This document shows positions 8,366 to 17,098 of a stretch of 35,402 nucleotides of DNA, in pieces. The stretch comes from Catenulispora sp. (lineage in GTDB: Bacteria; Actinomycetota; Actinomycetes; Streptomycetales; Catenulisporaceae). Location: the NCBI GenBank assembly GCA_013362315.1, contig JABFWL010000345.1:1-35402 (forward strand). Direction: 5' to 3'. The notes below the pieces were generated by a model. That model was not told the origin of the DNA. It saw nothing but the letters and a program-made list of their open reading frames with translations, and searched no databases. Every line of letters begins with the position of its first letter. Position 1 is the first letter of the stretch. The position numbers and the translations under genes were made by a program.

Positions 8366-9532
8366 ATGGCTGAGGTGTCCGCGGTGCAGGCCGCGCTTTC
8401 CGCGCAGGTGATCGAGACTCCGTCGTGGGGTTATGGGAACTCCGGGACGCGGTTCAAGGTGTTCGCCCAGGCCGGTGTGCCGCGCGATCCGTTCGAGAAG
8501 ATCGCGGACGCCGCGCAAGTGCACGCCGTGACCGGCGTGGCGCCGCTGGTGTCGCTGCACATCCCCTGGGACAAGGTCGAGGACTATGAGGCCTTGGCGC
8601 GGCACGCGGCCGAGCACGGCGTCCGGATCGGAATGATCAACTCGAACACGTTCCAGGACGACGACTACAAGATCGGCTCCGTCGCGCATCCGGATGCGAA
8701 GATCCGGCGCAAGGCGGTGGACCACCTGCTGGAGTGTGTCGACATCATGGACGTCACCGGCTCGGACAGCCTGAAGCTGTGGTTCGCCGATGGCACCAAC
8801 TACCCGGGCCAGGACGACATCATGGCGCGGCAGGACCGGCTGTTCGAGGCTTTGACCGAGGTGTACGCGCGGCTCGGCGACGGGCAGCGGATGGTGCTGG
8901 AGTACAAGCTGTTCGAGCCGGCCTTCTACACCACCGATGTGCCCGACTGGGGAACGTCGTACGCGCACTGCCTGAAGCTGGGCGACAAGGCGCAGGTCGT
9001 CGTCGACACCGGCCACCACGCGCCGGGCACCAACATCGAGTTCATCGTGGCTTTCCTGTTGCGGGAGAAGAAGCTGGGCGCGTTCGACTTCAACTCGCGC
9101 TTCTATGCCGACGATGACCTGATGGTCGGCTCGGCGGACCCGTTCCAGCTGTTCCGGATACTGCACGAGGTGGCCAAGAACGGCGGCTTCGACCCGGCGA
9201 ACAAGGTGGCCTTCATGCTCGACCAGTGCCACAACATCGAGGCCAAGATCCCGGCGGTCATCCGCTCGGTGATGAACGTGCAGGAGGCCACGGCCAAGGC
9301 GCTGCTGGTGGACCTAGATGCCTTGAAGAGCGCGCAGCAGTCCGGAGACGTGCTCGGCGCGAACGCGGTGCTGATGGACGCGTACAACACCGACGTGCGT
9401 CCGCTGCTGCGTGAAGTACGCGAGGAGATGGGTCTCGACCCCGATCCGCTGGCGGCGTACCGGGCGTCGGGCTACGCCGAGAAGATCGTCGCCGAGCGGG
9501 TCGGCGGCACGCAGGCCGGCTGGGGCGCGTGA
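8366..9532 (+). CDS. rhaI: L-rhamnose isomerase (RhaI type)
   Basis: Converts L-rhamnose to L-rhamnulose, the first step of rhamnose breakdown, in the cytoplasm. The 388-residue protein has the xylose-isomerase-like TIM barrel of the Pseudomonas stutzeri/actinobacterial RhaI type, not the enteric RhaA type. Metal and substrate segments are visible: 'MVLEYKLFEPAF' (metal-binding Glu), 'VVVDTGHHAPGTN' (Asp and His) and 'GAFDFNSRFYADDD' (Asp). The ATG at 8366 has only a weak Shine-Dalgarno sequence. The gene leads the rhaI-rhaEW-rhaB operon, and its stop overlaps the next start by one base (TGATG). A LacI operator sits at its promoter. Identification rests on context as well as sequence and is strong. 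Confidence 0.94.
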   Translation: MAEVSAVQAALSAQVIETPSWGYGNSGTRFKVFAQAGVPRDPFEKIADAAQVHAVTGVAPLVSLHIPWDKVEDYEALARHAAEHGVRIGMINSNTFQDDDYKIGSVAHPDAKIRRKAVDHLLECVDIMDVTGSDSLKLWFADGTNYPGQDDIMARQDRLFEALTEVYARLGDGQRMVLEYKLFEPAFYTTDVPDWGTSYAHCLKLGDKAQVVVDTGHHAPGTNIEFIVAFLLREKKLGAFDFNSRFYADDDLMVGSADPFQLFRILHEVAKNGGFDPANKVAFMLDQCHNIEAKIPAVIRSVMNVQEATAKALLVDLDALKSAQQSGDVLGANAVLMDAYNTDVRPLLREVREEMGLDPDPLAAYRASGYAEKIVAERVGGTQAGWGA

Positions 9533-11574
9533 TGACCGAGGGGACGGACACTGTGAAAGCTCTGATCGAGCGGTCGAACCGGCTCGGCTCCGATCCGAAG
9601 AACACGAACTACGCCGGCGGCAACACCTCGGCGAAGGGGATCGAGACCGATCCGGTGACCGGCGAGGACGTCGAGCTGCTGTGGGTGAAGGGTTCCGGCG
9701 GCGACCTAGGGACGCTGTCCGAGCCGGGTCTGGCGGTGTTGCGTCTGGATCGGCTGCGCGCGCTGACCGGGATGTATCCCGGGGTCGAGCGCGAGGACGA
9801 GATGGTCGCGGCGTTCGACTACTGCCTGCACGGCAAGGGCGGCGCGGCACCGTCGATCGACACCGCGATGCACGGCCTGGTGGACGCCGCGCACATCGAC
9901 CATCTGCACCCTGACTCGGGCATCGCCCTGGCCTGCGCGGCGGACGGGGAGAAGCTGACCGCCGAGTGCTTCGGCGACGCGGTCGTGTGGGTGCCGTGGC
10001 GGCGCCCCGGCTTCCAACTGGGTCTGGACATCGCCGCGGTCAAGGAAGCCAACCCCCAGGCCATCGGCTGCATCCTGGGCGGCCACGGCATCACCGCCTG
10101 GGGTGCCACCTCGGCGGAATGCGAGGCCAACTCCCTGCACATCATCCGGACCGCCGAACGGTTCCTCGCCGAGCGCGGCCGTCCGGAGCCGTTCGGCCCG
10201 GTCGTCCCCGGGTTCGAGCCGCTGCCGCAGGACGAGCGGCGGGCGCGCGCCGCCGAGCTCGCTCCGCATATCAGGGCGCTGGCGTCAGCTGACCGGCCGC
10301 AGGTTGGGCACTTCACGGACACCAATGTGGTGTTGGACTTCCTGTCCCGTGCCGAGCACCCGCGGCTGGCGGCGCTCGGTACGTCGTGTCCAGACCACTT
10401 CCTGCGGACCAAGGTGCGTCCGCTGGTCGTGGACCTGCCGGCGACCGCCCCGATCGAGGAGGTCATAGCCCGGCTCGGTGAGCTGCACGGTGAATACCGT
10501 GCGGACTACGCGGCCTACTACGATCGGCATGCGACCCCTGATTCGCCGCCGATGCGGGGCGCGGACCCGGCGATCGTGCTGGTCCCGGGGGTCGGGATGT
10601 TCAGCTTCGGCCGGGACAAGCAGACGGCGCGCGTCGCGGGTGAGTTCTACGTCAACGCGATCAACGTGATGCGCGGGGCGGAGGCGGTCTCGGCGTACGC
10701 TCCGATCGAGGAGTCGGAGAAGTTCCGGATCGAGTACTGGGCGCTGGAGGAGGCCAAGCTCGCCCGGATGCCCAAGCCCAAGCCGCTGGCCACCCGGGTG
10801 GCCCTGGTGACCGGCGCGGGATCGGGCATCGGCAAGGCGATCGCGCACCGGCTGGTGGCTGAGGGTGCCTGCGTCGTGGTCGCGGACCTGAACACGCAGA
10901 ACGCCGAGGCGGTCGCCGCCGAGCTCGGCGGCCCGGACAAGGCGGTCGCGGTCACGGTCGACGTGACCTCCGAGGACCAGATCAGCGCCGCGTTCGCCGC
11001 GGCGGTGCTGGCGTTCGGCGGCGTGGACCTGGTCGTGAACAACGCCGGTATCAGCATCTCCAAGCCGCTGCTGGAGACCACGGCTCGGGACTGGGATCTA
11101 CAGCACGACATCATGGCGCGCGGCTCGTTCCTCGTCTCGCGAGAGGCGGCGCGCGTGATGGCGGCGCAGAAGCTCGGCGGTGACATCGTCTACATCGCCT
11201 CGAAGAACGCCGTCTTCGCCGGCCCGAACAACATCGCCTACTCCGCGACCAAGGCCGACCAGGCCCACCAGGTGCGGCTGCTGGCCGCCGAGCTCGGGGA
11301 GCACGGGATCCGGGTCAACGGCGTGAACCCCGACGGCGTGGTGCGCGGCTCGGGGATCTTCGCCGCAGGGTGGGGCGCGCAGCGTGCGGCCACCTATGGG
11401 ATTCCGGAGGAGAAGCTTGGCGAGTTCTACGCCCAGCGCACCATCCTCAAGCGCGAGGTGCTGCCCGAGCACGTGGCCAACGCGGTGTTCGCTCTTGTCG
11501 GCGGCGACCTGACCCACACCACCGGCCTGCACATCCCCGTCGACGCCGGCGTCGCGGCGGCGTTCCTGCGATGA
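9532..11574 (+). CDS. rhaEW: Bifunctional rhamnulose-1-phosphate aldolase / L-lactaldehyde dehydrogenase
   Basis: Cleaves L-rhamnulose-1-phosphate to dihydroxyacetone phosphate and L-lactaldehyde, then oxidises the lactaldehyde with NAD. The 680-residue fusion has a class II aldolase domain at about 1-410 (zinc-binding 'DHLHPDSG' and 'GGHGITAWG'). A short-chain dehydrogenase domain begins near 420, with 'VTGAGSGIG' at 426-434, 'NNAGIS', and the catalytic Tyr570/Lys574 pair in 'YSATK'. This architecture is that of Bacillus-type RhaEW (TIGR02632). The ATG at 9532 overlaps the rhaI stop; a GTG one codon earlier is also possible. The stop overlaps rhaB by ATGA. The two reactions are coupled on one chain, probably to limit release of the reactive aldehyde. 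Confidence 0.94.
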   Translation: MTEGTDTVKALIERSNRLGSDPKNTNYAGGNTSAKGIETDPVTGEDVELLWVKGSGGDLGTLSEPGLAVLRLDRLRALTGMYPGVEREDEMVAAFDYCLHGKGGAAPSIDTAMHGLVDAAHIDHLHPDSGIALACAADGEKLTAECFGDAVVWVPWRRPGFQLGLDIAAVKEANPQAIGCILGGHGITAWGATSAECEANSLHIIRTAERFLAERGRPEPFGPVVPGFEPLPQDERRARAAELAPHIRALASADRPQVGHFTDTNVVLDFLSRAEHPRLAALGTSCPDHFLRTKVRPLVVDLPATAPIEEVIARLGELHGEYRADYAAYYDRHATPDSPPMRGADPAIVLVPGVGMFSFGRDKQTARVAGEFYVNAINVMRGAEAVSAYAPIEESEKFRIEYWALEEAKLARMPKPKPLATRVALVTGAGSGIGKAIAHRLVAEGACVVVADLNTQNAEAVAAELGGPDKAVAVTVDVTSEDQISAAFAAAVLAFGGVDLVVNNAGISISKPLLETTARDWDLQHDIMARGSFLVSREAARVMAAQKLGGDIVYIASKNAVFAGPNNIAYSATKADQAHQVRLLAAELGEHGIRVNGVNPDGVVRGSGIFAAGWGAQRAATYGIPEEKLGEFYAQRTILKREVLPEHVANAVFALVGGDLTHTTGLHIPVDAGVAAAFLR

Positions 11575-13016
11575 GCACGGGCACCAGGACCGTCGCGGCG
11601 GTCGATCTCGGGGCGTCCAGCGGCCGGGTCATGGTCGGGCGCGTCGGCGGCGACACGCTGACGCTGCAGGAGGCGCACCGGTTCCCGAATCGGCCGGTGT
11701 CCGTCAACGGCACCCTGCATTGGGACATCCTGGCGCTGTATCAGGGCGTCCTGGACGGGCTGCGCGCCGCGGGGCCGGTCGACTCGGTGGGGATCGACAG
11801 CTGGGCCGTGGACTACGGGTTGCTCGATGCCGACGGAGTACTGCTCGGGAACCCGGTGTGCTACCGGGATGCCCGCACCGAGGGCATCGCCGAGCAGGTG
11901 TGGAAGTCGGTGCCGGCCGACGAGCTCTATGTCGCGACCGGTATCCAGCACGCGCCGTTCAACACCCTGTATCAGCTGATCGCCGCGCGCGGCACAGCGC
12001 AGTTCGCCGCCGCGCGGACCGCGCTGCTGATCCCGGACCTGATCGGGTACTGGCTCACCGGTGCGGTGGGGACCGAGGTCACCAACGCCTCGACGACGCA
12101 GTTGCTGGACCCGGTCACCCGGGACTGGTCGCGTGCGCTGGCCAGGCGGCTGGGCATCGACACCGGCTTGTTCGGGCCGCTGCGGCAGCCCGCAGACCGG
12201 ATCGGTGGCTTGCTGCCGTCGGTGCTGGAGGCGACCGGTCTGACCGGACCGGTTCCGGTGACCGCGGTGGCCTCGCACGACACCGCGTCGGCGGTGGCCG
12301 CCGTCCCGGCGGCGCCCGGCGAGCGCTTCGCCTACATCTGCACGGGCACGTGGTCGCTGGCCGGTCTGGAGCTGGACGCCCCGGTCCTGACCGAGGCCGC
12401 CCGGAAGGCGAACTTCACCAACGAGGCCGGTATCGACGGCACCATCAGGTTCCTGCGCAACATCATGGGCCTGTGGCTGCTGCAGGAATGCATGCGCCAG
12501 TGGGGGATCTCCGACGTCCAGCCGCTGCTCGCGGCCGCCGCAGAGGTCCCGGCGCTGCGCTCGGTGGTGGACGCGGCCGACCCGGTGTTCCTGGCCCCCG
12601 GACACATGGCCGACCGTATCGCGGCAGCCTGCCGGGACAGCGGCCAGCCGGTTCCGGCGGCGCCGGCGGAGTTCACCCGATGCATCCTCGACTCCCTCGC
12701 GCTGGCTCACCGCGCCGCCATCGAGCAGGCCCAGCAGCTGGCCGGCCACCCGGTTGACGTGGTCCACATCGTCGGCGGCGGCTCCCGCAACGCTCTACTG
12801 TGCCAGCTGACCGCGGACGCCTGCGGCCTGCCGGTGGTCGCGGGCCCCGCCGAGGCCGCCGCCCTGGGAAACGTCCTCGTCCAGGGCCGCCCTTTCGGCC
12901 TGGGCGGAGACCGTGCCGCCATGCGGTCACTGCTGGGCCGCACCCAGCCGCTGGTCCGGTACGAACCGTCGGGCGACCCGGCCACCTGGAGGGAGGCGGC
13001 TGCGCGGATCGCCTGA
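11571..13016 (+). CDS. rhaB: Rhamnulokinase
   Basis: Phosphorylates L-rhamnulose at C1 with ATP to make the aldolase substrate. The 481-residue FGGY-family kinase shows the N-terminal phosphate motif 'VDLGASSGRVMVG' (about 11-23), 'GIDSWAVDYGLLD', the mid-domain 'CTGTWSLAGLE', 'FTNEAGIDGTIRFLRN' and the adenosine-binding 'HIVGGGSRNALLCQLTAD'. The length is usual for RhaB. The ATG overlaps the rhaEW stop (ATGA), showing tight translational coupling. It is the last gene of the rhamnose operon; 349 bp without a clear gene follow. Order in the pathway is isomerase, kinase, aldolase/dehydrogenase, and all are present. Confidence 0.95.
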   Translation: MSTGTRTVAAVDLGASSGRVMVGRVGGDTLTLQEAHRFPNRPVSVNGTLHWDILALYQGVLDGLRAAGPVDSVGIDSWAVDYGLLDADGVLLGNPVCYRDARTEGIAEQVWKSVPADELYVATGIQHAPFNTLYQLIAARGTAQFAAARTALLIPDLIGYWLTGAVGTEVTNASTTQLLDPVTRDWSRALARRLGIDTGLFGPLRQPADRIGGLLPSVLEATGLTGPVPVTAVASHDTASAVAAVPAAPGERFAYICTGTWSLAGLELDAPVLTEAARKANFTNEAGIDGTIRFLRNIMGLWLLQECMRQWGISDVQPLLAAAAEVPALRSVVDAADPVFLAPGHMADRIAAACRDSGQPVPAAPAEFTRCILDSLALAHRAAIEQAQQLAGHPVDVVHIVGGGSRNALLCQLTADACGLPVVAGPAEAAALGNVLVQGRPFGLGGDRAAMRSLLGRTQPLVRYEPSGDPATWREAAARIA

Positions 13017-13365
13017 CCGCACGCCATGGCCGCCGCCGCAGCACCCTGCTACCCGACCACCACATCTACGTCGTCCGCGTGCCCGACCAGCACCTGCGGG
13101 TGTGGCGTGGTCCGCGGGAAAGAGGATGCACCGAACGGCACCCACATCAGCAAGCCCGCGGCGACCGCCCCCAGGGCCCGCTCGATCGGTGCGCCCCGGC
13201 GGGTGACACGGGGCGGGGAGTGGAACGGTTCAGCCGCCAGATGGCTGTGATGGGTGGATAGGGGGAAGCCCTGCCGCCGAATGAATGCGGTCGCCACAGC
13301 GTCAGCCCGCGCTGCGATGTCGTGAAATCGCAAAGCATTGACGTTGCGACGGCGGCCCCGAGACG
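13017..13365. other. Intergenic stretch after rhaB; no supported gene
   Basis: No reading frame here is convincing. A minus-strand frame (13333-13049, 94 codons) is open, but it would start with TTG, has weaker third-position GC than the neighbours and no recognisable domain. Near the right end an inverted repeat TCGCAA (13328-13333) / TTGCGA (13344-13349) with a 10-nt spacer could be an operator for the gene at 13366. I see no clear terminator after rhaB. Confidence 0.5.
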
Positions 13366-14175
13366 ATGAGTGCCATGGGTCTGCTGCGCCGGATACGGGC
13401 CGAACTGTCCACGGGGGAGAACCTCGAGCTCTACACCACCGTCCTGCTCGCGCTCACGCTGGCCGCACTCGGGATGTTCGATGTGGTCGGCGACAAGGTC
13501 CTGGTCGCCGCCACCCTCGCGACCCTGGCGCTGCTGGCGATCGGATCACTGGGCAGCCGCCGGCGAGTGGAGGACCTGACCGAACTGGTGCGCGCCCACA
13601 AAGCCGGCGAGCCGTCCGCGACCGAATTCTTCGCCAAGGACAAGCCGAACCTGCGCGAGCAGGTCCGCGACGCCCGGGACATCAGAATCCTGGGAGTCAC
13701 CCTGTCCCGAACGATCCGCAACATCGTCGACGAGCTGCAGCACAGCGCCCGCAGCGGCGGGATGATCAAGGTGGCGCTCATCGATCCGACGACCGACGCC
13801 CCGGCCCAGGCCGCCGCCCGCAGCACCATCTCCGCCCCACCCGGCGTGTTCGAGAACCGGCTGCGCCCGACGATCGACCTGTTGATCGAGCTGGCCCGCA
13901 CGCCGGGCGCCGAAGGCCGGGTCGAGGTGCGGTTCCTGCCGTTCGTTCCAGCCTTCGGTCTCGTACTGCTCGACGCCCAGCGCAGCGGCGGCCGCATCCA
14001 CGTGGACGTCTACTCGCACAAATCCGCCGGCGGAGACGCGGTGTTCACCCTCGCGCCGCACCGCGACGGCGAGTGGTACCCGCATTTCGAGGCCGAATTC
14101 GAACGTGTCTGGGAGGCCGGCCGGCCCGCGGAGGCGTCCGACGGGTTCCCGGCGTCAGCCGCCACGGCGACTTAG
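13366..14175 (+). CDS. Unrecognised membrane-anchored protein, two N-terminal helices
   Basis: A 269-residue protein. Two hydrophobic helices lie at about 24-42 and 48-66, separated by a short turn, so both ends should face the same side, probably the cytoplasm. The remaining 200 residues are soluble and mixed alpha/beta. Segments such as 'RDIRILGVTLSRTIRN', 'VEVRFLPFVPAFGLVLLD' and 'RIHVDVYSHKSAGGD' recall the strand pattern of phospholipase D-like (HKD) folds. However, the canonical HxKxxxxD signature is not intact, so enzyme activity should not be assumed. ATG at 13366 and ATG at 13375 are both possible starts. It stands alone between the rhamnose operon and a convergent ABM gene. Codon use fits a real gene; function unknown. 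Confidence 0.75.
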   Translation: MSAMGLLRRIRAELSTGENLELYTTVLLALTLAALGMFDVVGDKVLVAATLATLALLAIGSLGSRRRVEDLTELVRAHKAGEPSATEFFAKDKPNLREQVRDARDIRILGVTLSRTIRNIVDELQHSARSGGMIKVALIDPTTDAPAQAAARSTISAPPGVFENRLRPTIDLLIELARTPGAEGRVEVRFLPFVPAFGLVLLDAQRSGGRIHVDVYSHKSAGGDAVFTLAPHRDGEWYPHFEAEFERVWEAGRPAEASDGFPASAATAT

Positions 14176-14198
14176 CCGGTGGTCGCTGAGGGTGATGC

Positions 14199-14504
14199 TC
14201 ACTGGCTGAGCTGTGCCTCCACGGTCGTCCCGGTGAAGCGCCGCGTCGGACCGTCGGCGTACTCCGAGACGGCCTTGATGAAGCGCTGGAAGTTCTCGCC
14301 GGCTCTGTGGAGCTCCACGGCCGCCTCGTCCACGTATGCCTCGTTGAGGTAGAACACCAGCGGGTCGTCGGGGTCGACGAGGACGTCGAACCGCAGGCAG
14401 CCCGGTTCGGTGGCCAGGGAGCCCCGCGCGTCTCGCAGGGCTTCGGCGATGAAGTCCGCGCGGCGCTCGGCGCGGACGGTGAAGCTGACGGCGAACTGGT
14501 ACAC
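14199..14504 (-). CDS. ABM-domain protein (putative quinol-type monooxygenase)
   Basis: A 101-residue protein of the antibiotic biosynthesis monooxygenase fold (dimeric alpha-beta barrel; YgiN/LsrG-like). The pattern is N-terminal strand 'YQFAVSFTVRAERRADF', helix, then 'PGCLRFDVLVDPDDPLVFYL' and 'EAYVDEAAVELHRAGENFQRF', the standard ABM order. GTG at 14504 is chosen because GAGGAG stands 6 nt upstream and the protein then begins at the first strand; a longer frame to 14567 adds unrelated residues. It is divergent from the lysR gene, so it is probably that regulator's target. Members act as cofactor-free monooxygenases or only bind ligands; the substrate is unknown. Confidence 0.85.
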   Translation of the reverse strand: MYQFAVSFTVRAERRADFIAEALRDARGSLATEPGCLRFDVLVDPDDPLVFYLNEAYVDEAAVELHRAGENFQRFIKAVSEYADGPTRRFTGTTVEAQLSQ

Positions 14505-14639
14505 GGTGGGCTCCTCAGCTGGGAATGAGCGGTCGCCGGCGCGACGAAGTGCTCCGTGCGGGAGCACCTGCTCGGCGGCTCAGCCCCAAGGAAAGCCCAC
14601 GAGGTCCCGGCCGCGCCAATAGCCCCGCGAGGCCGGGAC

Positions 14640-14655
14640 ATAGGCTCGGGCCTAT
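14640..14655. promoter_or_regulatory. Inverted repeat before lysR
   Basis: ATAGGC (14640-14645) TCGG GCCTAT (14650-14655) is a perfect 6-4-6 inverted repeat 20 bp before the lysR GTG. It lies in the 171-bp divergent region with the ABM gene. Size and place fit a LysR binding site, though the T-N11-A form is not exact. No clear promoter hexamers are seen. Confidence 0.45.
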
Positions 14656-14675
14656 CGCCAGAGCAAGGAGCGGCC

Positions 14676-15575
14676 GTGAACGACCACCGGGACGTCGAAC
14701 TCCGCCATCTCCGCTCCTTCGTCACCGTCGCCGAGGAGGGCACGATGACGGAGGCCGCGCGGGTGCTGCGGATTTCGCAGCCCAGCCTGAGCCAGCAGAT
14801 CAGCACCCTGGAACGGCGGGTCGGGGCCCCGCTGTTCCACCGCAGGCCCACGGGGATGGAGCTGACCGAGGGCGGCCGGATCCTGTACGCGAGCGCCAGC
14901 CGTGCCCTGGCCGAGATCGAGTCGGCGCTGGTGCAGGCACGCGACGCGCGACGCCGGGTCCAGGTGGGGATCTGCGGCACCGTTCCGGAGCACCTGCTGG
15001 CGCGGGTCGAGCGGATCTTCGGCGACGACGGATCCCTGGACGCCGAGTTCGTCGGGGCCGACTCCCAGGAGCAACTAGACCTGCTGCGGACCGGCACCCT
15101 GGCCTTCGGCGTGATGCGGGTCTTCCACACCGCCGAAGGCCTGGCCGCGCTGACCCTGGCTGACGAGCCGCTGGGCGTACAGCTCCGTTCCGACCACCCG
15201 CTGGCCGAACGCAAAGTCCTGACGTGGGCCGACCTCGCAGGCCAAGAACTCCTGTGGTTTCCCGCCAAGCGCAACCCGCGCTTCGCCGAATACGTTCTTG
15301 CCCACCTCGCCGCTCACGGCTGGTCGCCACGCCTGCATATCGTCGACGCGAACAGTCCAGCCCTGTACCGTCACCACCTGCGTAACAGCCAGAACCTGGT
15401 CACCCTGCAAGCCAGGAACGGCAACACAGCGGATGCGGCGATGACATGGCGGCCGCTCGCGTCCGACCCGCCGCGCCAACGCTTCATCCTCGCCACACTC
15501 GGCGACAGCCCGTGGGCGGGACTGCTTGCTCACCTCGGGAGCCGTTCGGCCGGCGAAAGCTCATTCGGTTCCTGA
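14676..15575 (+). CDS. LysR family transcriptional regulator
   Basis: A 299-residue LysR-type regulator. The N-terminal winged HTH reads 'ELRHLRSFVTVAEEGTMTEA' and continues through the recognition segment 'LRISQPSLSQQISTLERRVG' and 'LFHRRP'. A linker helix and a two-lobe effector domain follow ('VQVGICGTVPEHLL', 'LTLADEPLGVQLRSDHPLA'). GTG at 14676 with AAGGAG 6 nt upstream is far better than the open frame reaching back to 14556. The gene diverges from the ABM protein and ends 12 bp before the convergent ammonia-lyase gene. It most likely controls the ABM gene and itself through the repeat at 14640-14655. The effector is unknown. Confidence 0.9.
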   Translation: MNDHRDVELRHLRSFVTVAEEGTMTEAARVLRISQPSLSQQISTLERRVGAPLFHRRPTGMELTEGGRILYASASRALAEIESALVQARDARRRVQVGICGTVPEHLLARVERIFGDDGSLDAEFVGADSQEQLDLLRTGTLAFGVMRVFHTAEGLAALTLADEPLGVQLRSDHPLAERKVLTWADLAGQELLWFPAKRNPRFAEYVLAHLAAHGWSPRLHIVDANSPALYRHHLRNSQNLVTLQARNGNTADAAMTWRPLASDPPRQRFILATLGDSPWAGLLAHLGSRSAGESSFGS

Positions 15576-15587
15576 GCGGTCTCGAGG

Positions 15588-17027
15588 TCAGGGGGATTCG
15601 CCAAGTGCCTGCACGAGATTCGGCAGCAAGGCGGTGGCGGTTTCGATGTCGGGGGTGAGATCGCGGTCCGCGGTGTCGCGGGGCAGCACCTCGCACAGAT
15701 CCAGCGCCAGCCGCAATCCGTCGGGCGTCTTCCGGTCCCGCATGCGCAGCGCACGGACTGCGGCGACCAGTTCGCAGGCCAGCAGCGTCCGGTAGTTCTC
15801 AGTCGCCGTGAGCGCCTGTTTGGCGGCCAGCGACGCGAAGCTGGCGTCCTCTTCCACACCGCGCGACAGGGTCACGCTTTGCAGCCCCGCGGGTGTGGCG
15901 GCGGCGCGCAGTTCGGCCAGGGCCGAGGCGGCGACGTACTCCAGGATCATCACGCCGGAGGCCCCGGGAGTCCCGTCCCCGAGGAACGGGGGGAGCCGGG
16001 TGAAGAAGGGTTCGATCAGCGCGGCGAGTCGTCCCAGGATGAGCTGCCCGGTTTGGGCCACGCCCAGGACGGCGGTGTCCAGCGCCATCTGCAGGTGGCT
16101 GGCGTGGAAGCCGCCGTGGTGCGCGAGCGCGGTCTCCTCGGGCTCCCCGGACAGGAGCACGGGATTCTCCGAAGGTGCGTTGACCATCGGGGTGATGGTG
16201 TCCGACAGTGCGCGCAGCGAGTCCAGCGCGGCGCCTTGCGACTGCGGCAGGACCCGCAGGCCGAGCGGGTCCTGGATCCGCGCCGGCGGTGAGTCGGACG
16301 CGGTCAGTGCGCGCAGCCACGCGTTCACCCGCCGGGTGCCCGCGAACGGGGTGACCCGGTCGACGCCCCGGGAGAAGGCTTCGCGGTTGCCGTCGACGGC
16401 GGCGAACGTCAGGGCCGCGACCACCACCGCGGCCTGCGCCGTCCGCTCGAGGTCGACGCAGGCCAGCGCCGCGTCGGCGAGGGTGGCGGCGTTGCTGCTC
16501 AGGAACGGCAGCGCGTCGTGCGCGGTGAACGGGATGACCGCCGGCAGCGGTGCCGCAGTGGGCCCCTCGCCCATCAGGGCCAGCGCGGTGGTCGCCAGGG
16601 CCGACAGATCGCCGGTGCCTATGCCTCCGTGTTCGCGGATCGTGGGCAGCGCGTCGGCCCGGATCATGGCGGCCAGCCCGTCCAGGACCACCGGGTGGGC
16701 GCCGCTGCCGCCGGCCGCGAGCTGGTTGAGCCGGATCACCAGCATCGCCCTGACACGCTCGGCGGACCGGACGGGACCGGCGGCGGTGGCGTGGCTGCGC
16801 AGCAGCGCGACGGCGTGGGCGGCCGGATCGTCCACCGGAACCATGCGGTTCGCGCCGACTCCGGTGGAGCGGCCGTACACCGTGCGCACCTTGGAGATCT
16901 CGGCCGCGATCCGATAGGAGGCCGCGGCACGCGCGCGGCCGGAATCGGCGAGTTCCACCGGCTCGCCACGCCGCGCGGCCTGCGCGATCTGCCCGCAGTC
17001 CAACCGGGTTCCGTCAAGGTCGATCAT
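15588..17027 (-). CDS. HAL/PAL-family ammonia-lyase homologue with altered MIO site
   Basis: The family removes ammonia from histidine, phenylalanine or tyrosine using an MIO cofactor made from an Ala-Ser-Gly triad. This 479-residue protein is a clear member: 'TVYGRSTGVGANR' carries the conserved catalytic Tyr51, 'RSHATAAG' the His79, 'FLSSNAAT' the Asn179, 'QDPLGLRVLPQSQGA' Gln252 and Arg258, and 'SRGVEEDAS' the Glu. Two key positions differ. The MIO segment reads 'GGIGTGDLSALA', so Gly137-Thr138-Gly139 replace Ala-Ser-Gly. Leu255 replaces the Tyr usual in 'QDxYSLR'. It may be a divergent lyase or mutase, or may not use MIO. The start ATG at 17027 has GGAGGAG 6 nt upstream. It diverges from iclR and an OpuC-type transporter, suggesting that the substrate is imported by that system. 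Confidence 0.88.
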   Translation of the reverse strand: MIDLDGTRLDCGQIAQAARRGEPVELADSGRARAAASYRIAAEISKVRTVYGRSTGVGANRMVPVDDPAAHAVALLRSHATAAGPVRSAERVRAMLVIRLNQLAAGGSGAHPVVLDGLAAMIRADALPTIREHGGIGTGDLSALATTALALMGEGPTAAPLPAVIPFTAHDALPFLSSNAATLADAALACVDLERTAQAAVVVAALTFAAVDGNREAFSRGVDRVTPFAGTRRVNAWLRALTASDSPPARIQDPLGLRVLPQSQGAALDSLRALSDTITPMVNAPSENPVLLSGEPEETALAHHGGFHASHLQMALDTAVLGVAQTGQLILGRLAALIEPFFTRLPPFLGDGTPGASGVMILEYVAASALAELRAAATPAGLQSVTLSRGVEEDASFASLAAKQALTATENYRTLLACELVAAVRALRMRDRKTPDGLRLALDLCEVLPRDTADRDLTPDIETATALLPNLVQALGESP

Positions 17028-17098
17028 GACCATCTCCTCCTGGCGACGGCGGTCGTCCGCGCCAGTCGTCCACGCCGGTTGCGCCGGGGTCTTCCGCA

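Noticed and set aside
13049-13333. Possible 94-codon minus-strand gene after rhaB
   Set aside because: TTG start, weaker third-position GC than neighbours, no domain and no clear ribosome site; left as intergenic.
16000-16000. A second Ala-Ser-Gly in the lyase (residues 356-358) as an alternative MIO source
   Set aside because: It lies in the segment matching 'LNSGFM' of HAL proteins, far from the MIO loop in the fold, so it is probably coincidence.
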